Assembly: GCF_014196425.1 (NCBI RefSeq)
Contig: NZ_JACIDR010000001.1
Span: forward strand, 372,001-436,000
Direction: 5' to 3'
DNA from: Hansschlegelia beijingensis
GTDB taxonomy: Bacteria > Pseudomonadota > Alphaproteobacteria > Rhizobiales > Methylopilaceae
DNA: 64,000 nucleotides
Below, piece by piece: positions 19,530-27,012 of this stretch; the first letter of the stretch is position 1; every line of letters begins with the position of its first letter. A program made the translations under genes and the position numbers. The notes under the pieces are model-generated. The model worked only from the letters and a program-made list of their open reading frames with translations. It searched no databases and was not told where the DNA came from.

Positions 19530-20507
19530 CTACTCCGCGGCCACCGAGCCGCCGGTCTGGAGCCGGCGGTCTTGCGCGGCCGTCAGCCGGCCCATCTTGC
19601 GAAGGTCCGACTCCTCGATCTGCAAGGCGGCGTCCACCCAGATGTCGGTGATGTCGCGCAGCTCGTCATAGAGCAGGGGCGCGACCCGCCGTCCGGCCCG
19701 GAACAGGGCGGAGAGGCCGTTGTGCCGCCGCAGGTTGCGGCTCAGCAGGCGGTGCGTCTCGGCGACGCCGTCGCCCGGCTCCGCGAGCGCCTGCACGAGC
19801 CCGCGCTCGTGAAGCTCCTCCGCCGAGTAGAGCTTGCCGCTGGCGATGATCTTCTCGGCCTCCGCCATCCCCACCCGGCGGGCGAGCAGGCTGTAGGCGC
19901 CCATGCCCGGAAACAGGTTGAACAGGATCTCGGGCAGCCCGAACTTGGCGCCGCGCTCCGCGACGATCATGTCGCAGGACAGGGCCGCCTCGAATCCTCC
20001 GCCGAGCGCGTCCCCCTGGACCAGAGCGACGGTGATGACCGACTGGTCGAAGCCGATCGCGTTCTCGTGCAGCACGTCGATGCAGGCCCGCGCGTAGTCC
20101 CGCAGCCCCTCGCGATCCTGTGCGCGGATCCAGCCCCGGAACAGGTCGAGGTCTCCGCCGAGGTTGAACATGCCGGGCAGGCGGGACGCCAGCACCCAGT
20201 ATTTCAGCGGCGGCTCCTCGGGCGCGGCCTCGGCGAACGACTCGCGGATCGCCATCTGATGCGCAGAGATGTCGCGCAGCAGGCCTGGGGTGAAGCTCGG
20301 CGCGCCGATGGGGTTCATCCAGCACCAGCAGGCGCTCTGCGCGGCGTCGAGCTCGACCTCGATTTCATCGTAGCCGATTGCGTCCAGCGCGGGACGGGCG
20401 GGCTGGCGGATCGCCGACGTGGCGCCCAGCGCCGAGCGCAGCTTCGCGCGCGCTCGGTCAAGGCTCACGAAAGGGCGACCTTCAGGGAGGCTCATCGACA
20501 CCGACAT
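19530..20507 (-). CDS. rpfF: RpfF-type DSF synthase (enoyl-CoA hydratase/crotonase family)
   Basis: RpfF makes diffusible signal factor, a cis-2-unsaturated fatty acid, from acyl-ACP by combined thioesterase and dehydratase action. The 325-residue protein carries the RpfF hallmark blocks: KYWVLASRLPGMFNLGGDLDLF (oxyanion loop), QGDALGGGFEAALSCDMI, and FGLPEILFNLFPGMGAYSLLARR. Glu173 and Glu193 are 20 residues apart, matching Glu141 and Glu161 of Xanthomonas RpfF. The extra 36 or so N-terminal residues and C-terminal tail are not recognised. ATG 20507 follows GGTGAG; a longer form could begin at 20603 and a shorter at 20495. Ordinary crotonases lack the FNLGGD and NLFPGMGAY combination, so the assignment is firm. 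Confidence 0.92.
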   Translation of the reverse strand: MSVSMSLPEGRPFVSLDRARAKLRSALGATSAIRQPARPALDAIGYDEIEVELDAAQSACWCWMNPIGAPSFTPGLLRDISAHQMAIRESFAEAAPEEPPLKYWVLASRLPGMFNLGGDLDLFRGWIRAQDREGLRDYARACIDVLHENAIGFDQSVITVALVQGDALGGGFEAALSCDMIVAERGAKFGLPEILFNLFPGMGAYSLLARRVGMAEAEKIIASGKLYSAEELHERGLVQALAEPGDGVAETHRLLSRNLRRHNGLSALFRAGRRVAPLLYDELRDITDIWVDAALQIEESDLRKMGRLTAAQDRRLQTGGSVAAE

Positions 20508-20556
20508 TGCGAACTCACCCAACCCAACTGACAACCGCAGAGCGTCCGTCCTTGCG

Positions 20557-20634
20557 ATATTAACGTTCTGTTTACCTCTCTGAAAGGGGCGGCCAATTCT
20601 CACTCCCTTGTTTACGTCTCGTTAACTATATATT
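20557..20634. promoter_or_regulatory. Divergent promoter candidates with two 12-bp repeats upstream of rpfF
   Basis: Two copies of TGTTTAC(C/G)TCTC (11 of 12 identical) start at 20569 and 20609, exactly 40 bp apart in the same orientation. On the minus strand copy 1 lies between a weak TTCAGA and a good TAATAT (20562–20557) reading toward rpfF, about 50 bp from its ATG. On the plus strand copy 2 overlaps TTGTTT (20608), followed by TATATT (20629). This could be an operator pair controlling rpfF and a rightward transcript. No regulator is identified. Confidence 0.4.
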
Positions 20635-20639
20635 CGCGC

Positions 20640-21059
20640 TCCGGGCCAGACGATCTGAATGAAGTAGTGTTGTCTCACGTCGGGAATACTGATGATGCGG
20701 CGGCGCGGCAGAAGTCGAGAGCATGCGGTGCGGCCCAGGATTTTGCGTTAGTTCCCGCCGCGACCGCCTCGCCGGAGGTCGAGGGCAGGTCGAGAGATCG
20801 AATAGAGGGCGCCGCGGAGGCGTCCGGCGCCGGGAGTTTATTGTAAGCTGGCCAACCTCTTGGCGATTCCTCAACGGCACATAGGGCGGGACCGGCGAAC
20901 TGGGCCCCCCGCCACTGTCACGGATGCGTGGCGTGCGGCATTCTGACGCACGTCCGGCGGCGGCGCCCCTCCACGGGTGCACCGCGTGGCGGCCGGCCGG
21001 AAGACACCGGCCGTGGGAGCGGGTAGGTTCCGCGGCGACGTTGGGCTCGGACGGGACTT
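20640..21059. other. Non-coding gap between rpfF promoter region and the dioxygenase gene
   Basis: About 420 bp without a convincing gene; reading frames here have poor codon bias. It contains a perfect 7-bp hairpin GGCGCCG/CGGCGCC (20808–20814 with 20825–20831) followed by GGGAGTTTATTG, which could end a short rightward RNA starting near 20640. Otherwise I see nothing definite. Confidence 0.35.
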
Positions 21060-21062
21060 GTG

Positions 21063-22100
21063 ATGACAGGACTGCGCTGGCTGCTCGCTCCGCTGTGGGC
21101 GGCGCAAATCTTCACCGGGGCCAAGTCGTTCTGCGACAATGGCATCCTGGGCAGCGAGAAGCTGAATCGCCGGGGCCTGCATGTCTGGCGCGTGCGGCTG
21201 GCGTATCGGATGGCCGAGAAGCGCCGCGCGCGTCTCGCCTCAAGGGTCGCGGAGAGCGACCGCCGGGCGTTCGCGCGCGACGGCTTCATCATGAAGAACG
21301 ATTTTCTCCCGCCGGAGGCGTTTCGCGCGCTCGTCGCCGAGTTGGAGGACGCCCGCGTCCCGGCGCGTGAGATGAAGCAGGGCGACGCCGTCACGCGGCG
21401 GATCGCGCTCGATCCCGAGACGCTCAAGGACCTTCCGGCCTGCGCGGCGCTCGTGCGGCGGCCGGAGTTCCAGAACCTGCTGCGCTACGTCGCGAGCTTC
21501 GACGTCGAGCCGATCATCTACGTCCAGACCGTGTTCGCGCAGGTGGACCGCTCCGCGACCGATCCGCAGACGGCCGTCCACGCCGACTGCTTCCATCCTA
21601 CGATGAAGGCGTGGCTGTTCCTGCACGACGTGGAGGAGGATCTGGGGCCGTTCGTCTACGTGCCGGGCTCGCATCGGCCGACGCCGAGAAAGCTCGCCTG
21701 GGAGAAGCGGATGAGCGTCCGCGCCTCCTCGCTCGACCGGCTCTCCGCCCGCGGCTCCTTCCGGGTCGGCCCGGGCGACCTCAAGCGGATGCGGTTGCCG
21801 GAGCCGCGCAAGTTCGCCGTGCCGGCGAACACGCTGATCGTGGGCGACACCTCGGGCTTCCACGCCCGAGGCAAGAGCGAGCGGCCGTCGACGCGCGTCG
21901 AGATCTGGGCCTATTCGCGGCGCAATCCGTTTCTGCCCTGGACCGGGCTCGACATCTGGTCGCTCGGTCCCCTGCGCGGCCGTCAGGCGCCGCTGTTCTG
22001 GGGTCTGCTCGACCGGCTCGAGCGCTTCGGCCTCGGCCGCAGCCCGTGGCGAAAGGCCGGGATCGTCACCCCGTCCTCGCCGCCGGCTCCGCGCCGGTGA
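21063..22100 (+). CDS. Phytanoyl-CoA dioxygenase (PhyH)-like 2-oxoglutarate/Fe(II) oxygenase
   Basis: A 345-residue protein with a PhyH-type fold. The iron ligands are probably His and Asp in AVHADCFHPTMKAWLFL (HxD) and His in DTSGFHARG, with a 2-oxoglutarate-binding Arg in STRVEIWAY. Also seen are the family phrases DGFIMKNDFLPPEAF near residue 75 and GPFVYVPGSHRPT in the core. PhyH-family enzymes hydroxylate acyl-CoAs or a range of small molecules; the substrate here is unknown. A GTG lies directly before ATG 21063 (GTGATG). It is divergent from rpfF across a 555-bp gap, so a link to fatty-acid signalling is possible but unproven. Confidence 0.8.
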   Translation: MTGLRWLLAPLWAAQIFTGAKSFCDNGILGSEKLNRRGLHVWRVRLAYRMAEKRRARLASRVAESDRRAFARDGFIMKNDFLPPEAFRALVAELEDARVPAREMKQGDAVTRRIALDPETLKDLPACAALVRRPEFQNLLRYVASFDVEPIIYVQTVFAQVDRSATDPQTAVHADCFHPTMKAWLFLHDVEEDLGPFVYVPGSHRPTPRKLAWEKRMSVRASSLDRLSARGSFRVGPGDLKRMRLPEPRKFAVPANTLIVGDTSGFHARGKSERPSTRVEIWAYSRRNPFLPWTGLDIWSLGPLRGRQAPLFWGLLDRLERFGLGRSPWRKAGIVTPSSPPAPRR

Positions 22101-22107
22101 TCGCCGC

Positions 22108-22527
22108 TCACCATTTGCCGCTGTTGGGCATCGAGGCCCAAGGCTCGGCCGGCGGCTTGGCCGGCCCCACCTGCAGCAGTTCGATCGAGATGTTGTCGGG
22201 GGAGCGCACGAAGGCCATGCGGCCGTCGCGCGGGGGCCGGTTGATCGTGACGCCGGCCGCCATCAGGCGCTCGCAGGCGGCGTAGATGTCATCGACCTCA
22301 TAGGCCAGGTGGCCGAAGTTCCGGCCCTCGCCATAGACCTCCGGGTCCCAGTTGTAGGTCAGCTCGATCTGGGCCTCGGGCTGCCCGGGCGCGGCCAGGA
22401 AGATCAGCGTGAAACGTCCTTGCGGGCTTTCGGTGCGGCGGACCTCCTCCAGCCCGAGCTTCGCGCAATAGAAATCGAGCGAGGCGTCCACGTCGCTCAC
22501 GCGCACCATCGTGTGCAGATATTTCAT
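22108..22527 (-). CDS. gloA: Lactoylglutathione lyase (glyoxalase I)
   Basis: Converts the methylglyoxal–glutathione hemithioacetal to S-lactoylglutathione in the cytoplasm. The 139-residue VOC-fold protein shows two beta-alpha-beta modules. Metal ligands are the expected His5 (KYLHTMVRV), Glu in AQIELTYNW, His in [12 protein letters not shown] and Glu in ISIELLQ, which is a Ni-type glyoxalase I pattern. The start ATG at 22527 gives the canonical N-terminus. It converges with the dioxygenase gene (7 bp between). Glutathione reductase at 6.6 kb supplies reduced glutathione, though it is not in the same operon. Confidence 0.94.
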   Translation of the reverse strand: MKYLHTMVRVSDVDASLDFYCAKLGLEEVRRTESPQGRFTLIFLAAPGQPEAQIELTYNWDPEVYGEGRNFGHLAYEVDDIYAACERLMAAGVTINRPPRDGRMAFVRSPDNISIELLQVGPAKPPAEPWASMPNSGKW

Positions 22528-22774
22528 GAAGGCGTTCTCCGGCTTCCGGCGCGGCTAGCTATAGGCCCGAACGCCAAGCGCAAGAGAGGCGCGACGGACC
22601 GCCTCCGCCGAAATTTCGACCTCCGGTTTAACCGGCTCTTCGCCCTGTGCATGGACGCGACGCCTTGATTGGGCCATTTTTCGCTTCCCCCCGACCCGTC
22701 GGGTGGTATCGTTAGGTTTGATGGAGTCGAGGCGGCGGCTCTCGTCACGCGGTGTTTCCGGGCGGGCGGTTGTA

Positions 22775-23368
22775 ATGGGTGCTGACAGGGCGAGGAGTGG
22801 TTCCCCCGGAGCGATGGAGCGTTCAGACGCTTCGTCCGAGGCGGTTCCCATCGATCTGTACGAGGTCTCCGGCACCATCAAGTGGTTCGATGTGGCCAAG
22901 GGATACGGCTTCATCGTGCCCGATAATGGCGGCCCGGACGTCCTGCTGCACGTCACCTGCATGCGCCGCGACGGCTTCCAGACCGCCAATGAGGGCGCCC
23001 GCATCGTCTGCGAGGCGCAGCTTAGGCCCAAGGGCGCCCAGGCGTTCCGGGTGCTGTCGATCGACGACAGCACGGCGCTTCACCCGGGGGAGCTTCCGCC
23101 GCCGCGCACCCATGTCTCGGTGACGCCGACCAGCTCGCTGGAGCTGGTCGAGGTGAAATGGTTCAACCGGCTGCGCGGCTTCGGCTTCCTGACGCGCGGC
23201 GACGGTTCGCCTGACATCTTCGTCCACATGGAGACGCTCCGCCGGTTCGGCATCATGGAGCTGCGGCCCGGACAGAAGGTGTTCGTCCGCTATGGCCCCG
23301 GCCCGAAGGGGCTGATGGCCGCTGAGGTCCGGCCGGACGGGCCGGGCGGCGGCCCGTCCTCGCACTGA
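22775..23368 (+). CDS. Double cold-shock-domain protein
   Basis: About 197 residues with two CspA-like nucleic-acid-binding domains. Domain 1 has [31 protein letters not shown] (RNP1 KGYGFIV; RNP2 VLLHV). Domain 2 has [31 protein letters not shown] (RNP1 RGFGFL; RNP2 IFVHM). Double-CSD proteins are typical of Rhizobiales and act as RNA chaperones or transcription antiterminators. The start is uncertain: ATG at 22721, 22775 or 22814 are all in frame, and GGAG is poorly spaced for each; third-position GC becomes coding-like only near 22814. It is followed closely by a DUF192 gene. Confidence 0.88.
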   Translation: MGADRARSGSPGAMERSDASSEAVPIDLYEVSGTIKWFDVAKGYGFIVPDNGGPDVLLHVTCMRRDGFQTANEGARIVCEAQLRPKGAQAFRVLSIDDSTALHPGELPPPRTHVSVTPTSSLELVEVKWFNRLRGFGFLTRGDGSPDIFVHMETLRRFGIMELRPGQKVFVRYGPGPKGLMAAEVRPDGPGGGPSSH

Positions 23369-23393
23369 CCGCGGCGCCTCCACGGGAATCCGC

Positions 23394-23858
23394 ATGACGA
23401 CGCAAATGCTGGCGCGCTTCGCGCTCGCCTTCGCTCTGCTTGTCTGCGGCCTCAGCCCGGGCCGGGCCGCTGCCCTCGAGAAGCTGACCTTCGAGACCGC
23501 GACCGGCCCCCATACGTTCATGGTCGAGGTCGCCGTCACGCCGGAGGAGCGCGAGGTCGGCCTGATGTACCGGCGGTCGATGCCGGCGGATCACGGCATG
23601 CTGTTCGACTTCGGCAAGTCGGACGAGATCGCCATGTGGATGCAGAACACCTACCTGTCGCTCGACATGGTGTTCGTCACCGCCGACGGTCGCGTGAGGC
23701 GCGTCGAACGGGCCACGCAGCCGCTGTCGACCCGCGTGATCCCCTCCGAAGGCCCGGTGAGATACGTCGTGGAGCTCGTGGCCGGCGCCGCCGAGCGCAT
23801 CGGGCTGAAGCCCGGGGATCGGGTCGTCCACCCCCGCATCGCGCAAACCGACCTCTGA
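23394..23858 (+). CDS. DUF192 family secreted protein
   Basis: A 154-residue protein with a signal peptide (residues 1–26, …GLSPGRAAA). A DUF192 domain follows: FMVEVAVTPEEREVGLMYR(R)SMPADHGMLFDFG, WMQNTYLSLDMVFVTADGRV, and YVVELVAGAAERIGLKPGDRV near the end. DUF192 proteins are extracytoplasmic and uncharacterised. Its position 25 bp after the double cold-shock gene is a conserved alphaproteobacterial arrangement as far as I recall, implying co-transcription. It converges with the small minus-strand gene ending at 23868. Confidence 0.9.
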   Translation: MTTQMLARFALAFALLVCGLSPGRAAALEKLTFETATGPHTFMVEVAVTPEEREVGLMYRRSMPADHGMLFDFGKSDEIAMWMQNTYLSLDMVFVTADGRVRRVERATQPLSTRVIPSEGPVRYVVELVAGAAERIGLKPGDRVVHPRIAQTDL

Positions 23859-23867
23859 GGCGGTCGC

Positions 23868-24140
23868 TCAGATCTTCCTGACCTCGCCCGGAGCGACGCC
23901 GAGGCGGCGGAGCTCATCGGCCGACAGCGGCAGCAGGGGCGCGCTTGGAACCGAGGAGCCATAGGGGATCGCGCGCCTGGCGGCGGCCTTGTCCACGATC
24001 GCGGCGGCCCATGAGCCGGCCTTCGCCCGCTCCTCGCCGCGAAGGTTCGCGAGCGGAAGAGTGAGCCGCCAGCCGGCGGGCGTCACGTCATGCGGCGCAG
24101 CGTCGGACGCCATGCGGCCCGCCTCAGCCCGCGCCGTCAT
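23868..24140 (-). CDS. Small conserved-looking hypothetical protein downstream of BrnA-like gene
   Basis: About 90 residues (ATG 24140; an in-frame ATG at 24113 would avoid overlap with the upstream gene). I do not recognise the family. There is no signal peptide or membrane helix. The sequence contains GWRLTLPLANLRGEERAKAG, a helix-like AAAIVDKAAARRAIPYGSS, and a C-terminal LSADELRRLGVAPGEVRKI that resembles a short DNA-binding or antitoxin-like helix. It overlaps the end of the BrnA-like gene, so the two are probably expressed together. Whether it is the functional partner replacing BrnT is unknown; it does not resemble BrnT. Confidence 0.55.
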   Translation of the reverse strand: MTARAEAGRMASDAAPHDVTPAGWRLTLPLANLRGEERAKAGSWAAAIVDKAAARRAIPYGSSVPSAPLLPLSADELRRLGVAPGEVRKI

Positions 24141-24417
24141 CGTTCTCACTCGTCAGCTGGTCCACCGGAATGGCGCCCGCGCCGGAGGCCGCGGCGAGCC
24201 GTCCGCGCACCGCCTCGCGCAGCGTGTCGTTGATGCGGTCCTGCCAGCCCGCGCCGTCGGACTGGAACAGCTCGAGCACGTCCGAGTCGATGCGCAGCGT
24301 CACCATCTCGCGCGCTCCCGGAACCCCCTGCTTGCGCTCCGGAGCGGGCGCGGGCGGCGCCTTTGGCCGGAACGCGGCTTCGGCGGCTGCGCGCGGGTCG
24401 ATCGGTCGACGGGCCAT
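24124..24417 (-). CDS. BrnA-type antitoxin-like protein (no BrnT seen)
   Basis: A 97-residue protein whose second half reads MVTLRIDSDVLELFQSDGAGWQDRINDTLREA, the ribbon-helix-helix dimerisation and DNA-binding motif of BrnA antitoxins (usual form: LRIDxDVLxWFxxxGxGYQTRIN). The N-terminal 40 residues are Ala/Pro-rich. In classical modules brnT lies directly upstream of brnA. Here the upstream neighbour is a TPR lipoprotein (13 bp) and the downstream one an unrelated small protein, so it appears orphaned. Such orphan BrnA proteins are common in Rhizobiales and may be stand-alone repressors. Confidence 0.75.
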   Translation of the reverse strand: MARRPIDPRAAAEAAFRPKAPPAPAPERKQGVPGAREMVTLRIDSDVLELFQSDGAGWQDRINDTLREAVRGRLAAASGAGAIPVDQLTSENDDGAG

Positions 24418-24430
24418 CGATGCTCCTGCC

Positions 24431-25297
24431 TTACTGCTCGCTGTAGGTTTCGCCGCGCCGGCCTCCGACGCGCTCGAAGCCGGCCACGGCGCGGGGATCC
24501 TTGCCGTCGATGTTGAGCGCCTGCGCGAAGGACGCGCGGGCGTTGCCGATCTCGTTGCGCTTCTCGAACGCCAGGCCGCGGCCGATCCAGGCGTCGATAT
24601 ATTTGGGGTTGAGCGTGCGGGCGGTGTTGAAGTCGTCGAGCGCGGCCTTGTCGTCGCCCTGAGCCAGATAGCTCATGCCGCGCCCGACATAAGGCTCTGC
24701 GGCGGTGACGGAGATCGCCGTCGCCTTGGTGAAGTCGTCGATCGCCTCGTCCTGTCGGCCCTGCGACTGATGGATCAGTCCGCGATTGTGCCAGGCCTGC
24801 GCGTTGTTCGGATCGAGCTGGATCGCCTGGTCGTAGTCCGCGACCGCGGCGTCGAGGCGGCCCGTCTGCCGGTAGAGATTGCCGCGGCCCACATAGGCGG
24901 GGCTGTAGTTCGAATCGGCCTGGATCGCGCGATTGTAGTCGGCGAGCGCGGCGCTCATGTTGTTCTGCGAGCGGTAGGCGAGCGCGCGGTTGGCGTAGGC
25001 CTTCGCGAAGGAGCCGTTCAGCTGGATCGCGCGGTTGAAGTCGCCGATCGCGTTGTCGTACTGGCCGAGCCGCGCATAGGCCGAGCCGCGCATGTTCCAG
25101 GCTTCGGGGTCGCTCGGGTTGTTGTTGACCACCTGGGTCAGCGAGCCGAGGTCCGTCTGGCGGGCTGCGTAGACGTCCGGGTCGATCGAGCGCGAGCCTG
25201 AGCCCGAGCCGACGGTGTCGCATGCCGCGAGGCCGAGCGCCGCGAGGGCCAGCCCCGCCAATCCGCCCAACGTTCGTGAAGCGCTGCCCCGTCCCAT
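24431..25297 (-). CDS. TPR-repeat lipoprotein
   Basis: A 288-residue protein with a lipoprotein signal (…LALAALGLAAC|D, lipobox LAAC near residue 26). About six consecutive tetratricopeptide repeats follow (for example NPSDPEAWNMRGSAYARLGQ, LDPNNAQAWHNRGLIHQSQG). It would be anchored in the outer or inner membrane facing the periplasm and act as a protein-binding scaffold. It resembles the NlpI-like TPR lipoproteins of alphaproteobacteria. ATG 25297 was chosen because it places the lipobox correctly; an upstream in-frame start at 25342 would give an over-long leader. It lies 13 bp upstream of the BrnA-like gene. Confidence 0.88.
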   Translation of the reverse strand: MGRGSASRTLGGLAGLALAALGLAACDTVGSGSGSRSIDPDVYAARQTDLGSLTQVVNNNPSDPEAWNMRGSAYARLGQYDNAIGDFNRAIQLNGSFAKAYANRALAYRSQNNMSAALADYNRAIQADSNYSPAYVGRGNLYRQTGRLDAAVADYDQAIQLDPNNAQAWHNRGLIHQSQGRQDEAIDDFTKATAISVTAAEPYVGRGMSYLAQGDDKAALDDFNTARTLNPKYIDAWIGRGLAFEKRNEIGNARASFAQALNIDGKDPRAVAGFERVGGRRGETYSEQ

Positions 25298-25411
25298 AGC
25301 CTGTCCCGCCTTCTGTGCGCCGCCTGAAGGCCCGTCAGACAAGGCGATTGCGGCGGCAATGCGATTCTAGGGCGCGTCCGGCCCGGCGTCGCGTCGCAAC
25401 AGCCACGGACA

Positions 25412-25446
25412 CGAAAAAACGCCCGCCGGCGTGGCCTGACGGGCGC
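25412..25446 (-). terminator. Rho-independent terminator after rpsU
   Basis: Read on the minus strand, a CGCCCG…CGGGCG stem with a GC-rich loop (25445 to 25420) is followed by GTTTTTT (25420–25414). It sits about 65 bp after the rpsU stop codon. Confidence 0.8.
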
Positions 25447-25509
25447 ACTGCGCGAACCCGGCGGGCGGCTCTGGGCCGGCGCGCCGCGTCCGCCGAAGCG
25501 ATCAGCGAA

Positions 25510-25731
25510 TCACTTCTTCTTCATGGGAAGCAGGCCCTCGCGCTGGGCGCGCTTGCGGGCCAGCTTGCGGGCGCGGCGGACGGCTTCGGCGGCCTCGCGG
25601 GCGCGCTTCTCCGACGGCTTCTCGTAATGGCCGCGCAGCTTCATCTCGCGAAAAATGCCTTCGCGCTGCATCTTCTTCTTGAGGGCCTTGAGGGCCTGGT
25701 CGACATTATTGTCGCGAACGAGAACCTGCAC
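25510..25731 (-). CDS. rpsU: 30S ribosomal protein S21
   Basis: Small basic ribosomal protein of 73 residues, involved in initiation on the 30S subunit. The sequence is canonical: [42 protein letters not shown] and a Lys/Arg-rich C-terminus ending MKKK. It is flanked by its own terminator downstream and by the purEK terminator upstream, so it is probably monocistronic with a promoter within 25732–25796. Alphaproteobacteria often hold two S21 paralogues; only one is in this window. Confidence 0.97.
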   Translation of the reverse strand: MQVLVRDNNVDQALKALKKKMQREGIFREMKLRGHYEKPSEKRAREAAEAVRRARKLARKRAQREGLLPMKKK

Positions 25732-25796
25732 GTCGTGCCTCGTCTGGGCGTTTCGGGATCGGCGAAACAGTGGTCCGCCTGCGCGGACGCGGAAAA

Positions 25797-25828
25797 CAAA
25801 AAACAGCGCGCCCGCATTGGCGCGGGCC
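25797..25828 (-). terminator. Rho-independent terminator after purEK
   Basis: On the minus strand GCCCGC–GCCAAT–GCGGGC (25827–25810) is followed by GCGCTGTTTTTTG. It lies about 100 bp after the purK stop, separating purEK from rpsU. Confidence 0.7.
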
Positions 25829-25927
25829 GCCGTCTGCGAAGGAAACTAGCAAAGACCTTGGGGCTTGTCACGCGGGCGTGTGGGGCGGCCATGCGATTTC
25901 CGCAAGGCCCTCCGGGGACGCCTGGCT

Positions 25928-27010
25928 TCAGCTTTTCACCCGCGTGACATGGCCCATCTTGCGGCCCGGCACAGGCTCGGACTTGCCGTAGAGGTGAAGC
26001 GCGGCGCCGGGCTCCGCCAGCAGGGCGCGCCAGTCGTTCGCCTCGGCGCCGAGCAGGTTCGTCATCGTCACCCGGCCGCGCGTGTCGGTCGCCCCGAGCG
26101 GCCACCCGGCGATCGCCCGGACGTGCTGCTCGAACTGGCTCGTCAGCGCGCCCTCGATCGTCCAGTGGCCGGAGTTGTGCACCCGCGGCGCGATCTCGTT
26201 GACCACGACCCGCTCGCCGGCCGGCCCGTCCACGAGGAACAGCTCGACCCCCAGCACGCCGACATAGTCGAGGGCCTCCGCGATCTTGCGCGCGATGGCG
26301 ACCGCCGAGGCGGTGGTCTCCGGCTTGACGTCGGCCGGCGCTTCCGATGTGCGCAGGACGTGGTTCTCATGGCGGTTCTCGACCACGTCGAACGCCGCGA
26401 AGGTCCCGTCGCGGCCGCGCGCCGCGATCACCGAGACCTCGGCGCGGAAATGCACGAAGGCCTCCAGGATGGCGGGCTGGCCGTTCATCATGGCGAGCGC
26501 CGCGTCGAGGCCGAGCCCCTCCCGCACCAGCACCTGGCCCTTGCCGTCATAGCCGAAGCGGCGCGTCTTCAGCACGGCCGGGCGCCCGATGGCCCCGACG
26601 GCCGCCGCCATGCTGGCGCGGTCGTCGACCGCCGCGAAGGCCGGCGTCGGGATGCCGAGATCGCGGACGAAGGTCTTCTCGAGCAGGCGGTCCTGCGTGG
26701 TCGCGAGCGCGCGGGCGTCCGGATACAGCGGCCGGTGCTGCGCGACGAGCTGCGCGGTCGCGGCCGGCACGTTCTCGAACTCATAGGTCACGACGTCGAC
26801 GCTGTCGGCGAACAGCGCGAGCGCCGCCTCGTCCTCATAGGCCGCCACGGTCCGCTCGGTCGCGACGTCGAAGGCCGGGCTCTTGGGGTCCGGCGCATAG
26901 ATGTGGGTCTTCAGTCCGAGCGGGGCGGCCGCGAGGGCGATCATGCGGCCGAGCTGGCCGCCGCCCAGGATGCCGATCGTGTCGCCGGGGGCGAGAATGC
27001 GCGTGGTCAT
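25928..27010 (-). CDS. purK: N5-carboxyaminoimidazole ribonucleotide synthase (PurK)
   Basis: ATP-grasp enzyme that carboxylates AIR to N5-CAIR in purine synthesis; 360 residues. Visible are the N-terminal fold TIGILGGGQLGRMIALAAAPLG, VVTYEFENVPA, the ATP-grasp core RPAVLKTRRFGYDGKGQ, GVLGVELFLVDG and VVNEIAPRVHNSGHWTIEGA…SQFEQHVRAI. ATG 27010 is used; the longer frame to 27067 overlaps purE and has no family support. It begins 2 bp after the purE stop, so PurE and PurK are coupled and act successively. Confidence 0.96.
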   Translation of the reverse strand: MTTRILAPGDTIGILGGGQLGRMIALAAAPLGLKTHIYAPDPKSPAFDVATERTVAAYEDEAALALFADSVDVVTYEFENVPAATAQLVAQHRPLYPDARALATTQDRLLEKTFVRDLGIPTPAFAAVDDRASMAAAVGAIGRPAVLKTRRFGYDGKGQVLVREGLGLDAALAMMNGQPAILEAFVHFRAEVSVIAARGRDGTFAAFDVVENRHENHVLRTSEAPADVKPETTASAVAIARKIAEALDYVGVLGVELFLVDGPAGERVVVNEIAPRVHNSGHWTIEGALTSQFEQHVRAIAGWPLGATDTRGRVTMTNLLGAEANDWRALLAEPGAALHLYGKSEPVPGRKMGHVTRVKS

Positions 27011-27012
27011 GT

